A stretch of DNA of 64,000 nt from Conidiobolus incongruus B7586 (lineage: Eukaryota; Entomophthoromycota; Entomophthoromycetes; Entomophthorales; Conidiobolaceae). Below are positions 59,252-64,000 of the stretch, one piece after another. Both the position numbers and the translations under genes were made by a program. Below the pieces are notes generated by a model, which did not search any database, was not told the origin of the DNA, and worked only from the letters and a program-made list of their open reading frames with translations. Each line of letters begins with the position of its first letter. The stretch's first letter is position 1. Where the stretch lies: contig JNEM01009691.1 in NCBI GenBank assembly GCA_000697335.1, positions 1 through 64,000 of the forward strand, in the 5' to 3' direction.

Positions 59252-59671
59252 CTATTGCTGAGTTGTTTGTTTGGTGGTAGCGCCGGTAGTAGCTTCAGTT
59301 GTCTTCTTCTGAGCTAACTTTTCTTGGAGTAATAATTTCATTTTAGATCCCCATTCGGAAGCCAATTTGGAATCAGAAGTATGTAATAAATAATTATCTA
59401 AACCACCTTTCTTATCAATCGATCTCAAGGCAGAGGTAGATACGGTTAATAAAAAGGATTTGTCGAATAATTCGGAATAGAGATATTTTTGATGTACGTT
59501 AGGGAACCACTTTCTCTTTGTTTTGTGTAAGGATTTGGGTTTGTTATTTCCTGATAATACTTGCTTGCCATCTAATAAATAACCATCTACTCCACGGAAG
59601 ATCTTATAATACAATCTTCTGTTTTCTCTATTGCTTTTAATGATAGTTCCAAATAATTTAACTGATGACAT
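59252..59671 (-). CDS. MRPL24: Mitochondrial ribosomal protein bL28m
   Basis: Intronless, 139 aa. The L28 core is conserved: YYKIFRGVDGYLLDGKQVLSGNNKPKSLHKTKRKWFPNVHQKYLY, then FLLTVSTSALRSIDKKGGLDNYLLHT, as in bacterial and mitochondrial L28. The C-terminal ~25 residues are Thr/Gln/Lys-rich. It belongs to the large subunit of the mitochondrial ribosome. Its presence means that mitochondria of this organism have their own translation. A near-variant of the upstream element (ATCCCACA) lies 130 nt upstream. Confidence 0.93.
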   Translation of the reverse strand: MSSVKLFGTIIKSNRENRRLYYKIFRGVDGYLLDGKQVLSGNNKPKSLHKTKRKWFPNVHQKYLYSELFDKSFLLTVSTSALRSIDKKGGLDNYLLHTSDSKLASEWGSKMKLLLQEKLAQKKTTEATTGATTKQTTQQ

Positions 59672-59800
59672 ATTTTTTAATTATTTTTATATTTTAAATA
59701 TATTTATCAATATATATCAATTATTATTTTTTTTTAAATTCAATGATAATTATATTCACTTCATTTATTTAAATATATAAATTCTTTAAAATACTATAAT

Positions 59801-59808
59801 TGTGGGAT
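59801..59808 (-). promoter_or_regulatory. ATCCCACA, variant of the upstream element, for bL28m
   Basis: Gene-sense ATCCCACA, 130 nt before the bL28m start; one base from the consensus. Confidence 0.35.
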
Positions 59809-60904
59809 AAATGAAATTATTATTCTCTCTTTTTAATTAATAGTCCTCAAATTTTTAAAAATATTAAATTCAATACATTTTATATCATATATAATATTAT
59901 GATTTATTATGCATTATATTATAAATATATTTGTTTGAAGTCATTTAAACATTCAAAATTACGCTTAAATCCAATAAAGCTTTTAATATCAAAACATATT
60001 ACTTCATTCAACCTGTAATAGTTTATCATTTTAAATATTAATAAATAATTAACAAATTTTGTATGTTCAAGAGAATCTCACTATATTAATGTCAAATCAT
60101 TTTTAATTCAAATATTGAAATCAAATTTTTATGTAATATTTCTATTATGTAAAATTTGTTCAATTTAAACGTTTTATTATACTATATATTTAGTAATACT
60201 TGAACAACTTTTTAAGTTTTAAAAACCAAGGTATATATTGAATAAAATTGAACATAATCGATTTTTACTTTAAAATAATATCAATAATTGATCTTGAATA
60301 TGATTCCTTTTCTCTTTTGATCAATAATTATCATTAAAATTCTAAACTGATGATTTCAATGTTTTAGGGACTGATTACAGTTTTCACTTTTATAGATATT
60401 GATATATTGTTTGAATTAAATAATTAATATTACTTATATTCTGATGATATCGTCGAATAATGCTTTGTATATGAATATATCAAAAACCACTATCCTTTCG
60501 AACATTCAACCAGATTAATATTTGTTACAAATTTATAAACTTATCAATGGAATATAAATCAGCATAGTACAAAATAATAATATATCTTCAATTTTTATAT
60601 ATATTTTTGCAATTGACTATTTTTCATATTTGAATAATTAACTTATTTTGAATAGATTAATTTAATTAAATTAATAATTTATTAATTTCAATTCACTATG
60701 AATATATGATCAAGCTTAATAGACTTATCAATTATTAGATGATTTTGAAATAATATTTTATTTGCTTAAAAAGAACGATATAAATATACCAACTACACAT
60801 TTTATATAGTATATAATGACATTTACCAATTTTGTGAGCTATTCATTGCATGCAGTTTAATTGCAGTTTCAGCCTAAAATCGTGATAATATTCAAGTTTA
60901 CATA

Positions 60905-60994
60905 ATGAAATTCTCAATTGCCATTATATTATAGCTATATTCTACTAATTTACTTTTTTATATTCATATTCAACAATTTGTAAGGTTTAGTTAA
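60905..60994 (+). pseudogene. Possible broken start of a secreted-protein gene
   Basis: An ATG opens MKFSIAIIL, then a stop, then LYSTNLLFYIHI and further hydrophobic residues. It resembles the signal peptides of the secreted proteins at 13-15 kb (MKFSYLVIF, MKFSSIVAL). The sequence after it is AT-rich and gives no protein. Could be chance. Confidence 0.2.
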
Positions 60995-61801
60995 TTATAT
61001 ATTTTTCTAAATAATAACCATATCTGAACAACATAAAATATTCTGAATATTGATTTCAGATCTCATTAAAATGGAGTGTTCTTATCATATGATATTATCA
61101 TTCAGTTGTAATTAATTTATTTTGAGGTACTTATTAAAAAGTTGAGGAAATTGATGATATATGATAAATTATAGTATTTATTAAAAAAGAATGAGAATTA
61201 CTTCATAATAAAATATATAATTGAAAGAGTGATAGTAATAAATATTGATTATTGTATTATATAACGGATACTGGATGGAACTAATTTTGAAATATCAAAA
61301 ATCATTACTATCATTAGATTATCATCAACCATGTAATAATATATGGTTAATCATAATATAATATTAAAGAATAAACATTTAACTTTTAGTAGAATAAAAT
61401 TATAAAAAACAATATTTATCTAAGCATTCCACCCTTACGTATTCCTTATACATTTTACTATTAACCAATTAAATATAATAAAGAAATTTCAATTTCAATT
61501 TAAATAATTTTTGGTTCCCCCTTCATAGTTCAATTCTTATTCAATCTTCTTTATATTAATATGATTGGTTCTAAATTATAGTAAACGATTGGATGATAAT
61601 CATTGGATATCAACAATTCGTATGATTTGCTTTAATCAAATCATCAACCAATCAAAATCTATTTTAATTTTTATATTTGTTTCGTCATTATTATTTGAGA
61701 TAATATTAATAAATTTATAGTAAAATTTACTTATGAAAATACTAAAAAAATATTGAAATGTAATATTAAAAATTTTTCAAGTTGAAATTGAAATTCTCTA
61801 G

Positions 61802-61810
61802 TATAAATAG
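61802..61810 (+). promoter_or_regulatory. TATA box (TATAAATAG) for the HMG gene
   Basis: Identical to the methyltransferase TATA box, about 98 nt before the start at 61908. Confidence 0.55.
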
Positions 61811-61907
61811 TGCTGATTTCAATATACTTTATTAATAACTTAGGTATCTAAGATATTTCCATTTTCTTATTATCATTTAATATTTCATTTGCCTTCATTT
61901 TATCATA

Positions 61908-62163
61908 ATGCCTAAAGTCGCTGCTGACAAGAAGTCAACTGCTAAAGGAGGTAATTATTCCTATTACATATTTATTTTACTTATTAACTCATTGTTTTCC
62001 TTTCTCTATAGCTAAGAAGCTCAGCCCATACAATCAATATATGAAAGCTGAACTTCCCAAGTACAAGGAAAAGAATCCTAACGCTTCTCATAGAGAAGCT
62101 TTCAAAGCCGTTGCTGCTACTTGGAAGACCTCCAAAGAAAACCCTGTCAACCAAAAGGCTTAG
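61908..62163 (+). CDS. Miniature YABBY-like HMG-box protein, 64 aa
   Basis: Two exons, 61908-61950 and 62012-62163, in phase, 64 aa. A basic start (MPKVAADKKSTAKGAKK) leads to one short HMG-like box: LSPYNQYMKAELPKYKEKNPNASHREAFKAVAATWKTSKENP. The block SHREAFKAVAATW closely resembles the plant YABBY helix (ISHREAFSTAAKNW), and this YABBY-like HMG type is known from fungi. It probably binds DNA as an architectural factor, as yeast Nhp6 does, but is shorter than Nhp6 (~93 aa). A TATA box and higher GC than surroundings suggest strong expression. Confidence 0.85.
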
Positions 62164-64000
62164 ATGTCCTTACCTTTATTTTCATACTGATAATAACTCA
62201 CTTGACTGATTTTATTGTGCTTTGCTACTCCTTGGTTCTCTACTATTATAGCTTTGGTTGTACTCTTAGGTTCTTGTATATATGAGCCCCTTATAGTAAT
62301 ATAATTGATAATAAAGCTGTTTCTGTATTATTAACTTTCATAATATACATGGTTTTGCTTTCATTCTATACTTGATCTATTATTTTCATATATTATACTT
62401 ATATCAATTTATTATTGCTAACATTTATCAAATGGAAATAAACTTTACTACAATTAGAATGCAACTATTGAATCTCAATTATTTCATTCTAATTTCGCTA
62501 TAATCAATTGCACAACATTTCTTAATTATATTCCAATTTTTGAATATCCAAATATTCTATAAATATTCTACTAATTAATTTACACATATTAATCTTTATC
62601 ATAGCTTAAATTTCTCTTCTCAAACTCCAAATTAATTCTGAATTTGATTCAATTGATACAAAAATCAATGATAACATGCTAATATACTTTAAAATAGATA
62701 CTATTTTGAATTTATAGATTAGATAATTCCTTATCTATTATTTCATTGTTTTCAAAGCAATTGTTGAATGATGTACTTGAACTATTATACCAATTGATTA
62801 TTAGGATGATAATTAGCAGTTTTTTGATTATACATATAAAAAGTATTTTAGATATGATAATTTATCATGTTTAACAACCAATTGATCACTTTAGTGTACC
62901 AAAGAGTATTTAATAGTTATAATCTTACCATAGTACCTAGAGATATGTGCCATATAGACTCTGAGTTATTTTAATCAATCTTAATTTCTCGTGTTCTGAT
63001 TGTTCAGCTTTAGGTCATATATAATGAATGGTGGCTTTACATATTGTTAATACCACTTTATCCTTGTAAAAATTTTATAGTATTTGCAAATCTTTATCAT
63101 AATGTGTTAAATATGTATATTTATTCTCATTAATCAACCTATTAAATTGAATATTTTTTTTCAAAATTATAAGACTTATTGAAAAATTGATTGGTTCTTA
63201 AGTGAGAGAATATTAACATTTAAATATATTAAAAATAGCAAAACCTTAGATATCAAAATTTATCAACGAAAAATATTTGAGATATTTTTTCTCATTATCA
63301 TTGGTTTCAAATCAAATTTTCAAAAATAAGTTGTTTTTTGTTCATTAGTTTTATTAAAATATAAAAATTAAAACCTTGTTGATATTTGTATTTTTTAAAT
63401 TGGTTGCTCTACAAAACAGATTAAATATTGATCTTGAAATATAAGTCAAGAAAAGCAAAGATTCCACCTTATCAATGATAATAGGATATATAAAAGATAT
63501 ATTAAATATCATAACAAAATTGCTTTTAACTAATTTTTTCCCTATTTTGTAAATGCTATAATAATATATATAATAATATTTTCTTAAATATATGATATAC
63601 ATTCAAATAATATATGAAACTTTATTTTGATCCGTAATTATATAATTTTAATTTTATAAAAATTCATAATATTATAAATTTTATTATTATTAAATTTTAA
63701 TACTTTAATATTATAAGTTAATTTATTTAACTAATTGATATAATTATTAAATCTAATATTCATTAATAGAATTCTATTTTCTTGTTATAATAAATCGAAA
63801 TATATCCAAATTTTATAGTTAATATAATATATATTTTATATAACTAATTTTATATCTTTATACTCAAAAAAATCCTATTATTTTAGTATTTTTTTTAAAA
63901 TATAAAGCTCTAGTAAATAGTGATAATATTTGATATAATTGAATAACTATACAATTAAGGATATATTATTAATAACAAAATAAAATCATAGGCAAACAAA
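62164..64000. other. AT-rich intergenic DNA to the end of the window
   Basis: After the HMG 3' region, with an AATAAAGC polyadenylation candidate near 62310, no coding feature is evident. An 82-codon minus-strand open frame (63354-63602) is Tyr/Ile low complexity. Confidence 0.5.

Larger units (their letters stand above)
59672..61907. other. Gene-free AT-rich stretch
   Basis: Contains a bL28m promoter variant at its left edge, a possible dead signal-peptide start near 60905 (listed separately), and a TATA box for the HMG gene at its right edge. No other gene seen. Confidence 0.5.

Overview
This window is nuclear DNA from a very AT-rich fungus with compact, intron-bearing genes. Introns are about 45-65 nt, start GTAAN or GTATN, often carry a TAAC/CTAAC branch site, and end in TAG or CAG. 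The gene content is fungal (velvet-domain remnant, VPS1, TRM82, CNS1, secreted S8 protease, short secreted proteins). It also includes genes that Saccharomyces lacks: HAUS8-like augmin, EAF-like, LAMTOR1-like Ragulator, PDAP1, IFRD and a YABBY-like HMG protein. A mitochondrial bL28 gene argues against hydrogenosome-bearing Neocallimastigomycota, and the many introns argue against Microsporidia. A low-GC zoopagomycete or entomophthoralean (Conidiobolus-like) fungus is my best guess, held loosely.

Layout. 0-10 kb: EAF-like (-), velvet remnant (+), HAUS8-like (-), coclaurine-N-methyltransferase-like (+), RS-rich protein (-), NHP2 (-), a DDE-less Tc1-type HTH protein (-). 10-20 kb: AT-rich desert, then three secreted-protein genes and a subtilase, all (+). 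20-24 kb: a decayed Tc1/mariner element with terminal inverted repeats, a DUF1115 protein, a probable transposase relic, PDAP1. 24-34 kb: a two-helix membrane protein, SNF5/SFH1, a Vti1-like SNARE without its Habc domain, a CENP-B-type HTH protein. 34-40 kb: mostly gene-free, with a 151-bp hairpin element. 40-62 kb: dense housekeeping block: LAMTOR1-like, IFRD, TRM82, RUN-FYVE, CNS1, RIO2, SEC1, VPS1, mitoribosomal bL28, HMG. The rest is gene-free.

Working together. Several genes serve membrane traffic and the endolysosome (Vti1-like, RUN-FYVE, SEC1, VPS1, LAMTOR1-like). Others serve RNA and ribosome production (NHP2, RIO2, TRM82, bL28) or transcription (EAF-like, SNF5). They are not an operon.

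The strongest unexplained signal is an 8-base element, ATCCCATA in gene-sense orientation. It lies 88-199 nt upstream of the start codon of ten unrelated housekeeping genes, always in the same orientation, with near-variants at four more. A different set of genes (methyltransferase, secreted protein, subtilase, HMG, a 64-aa protein) carries a TATA box. This suggests two promoter classes, the first apparently built on an element I do not recognise.
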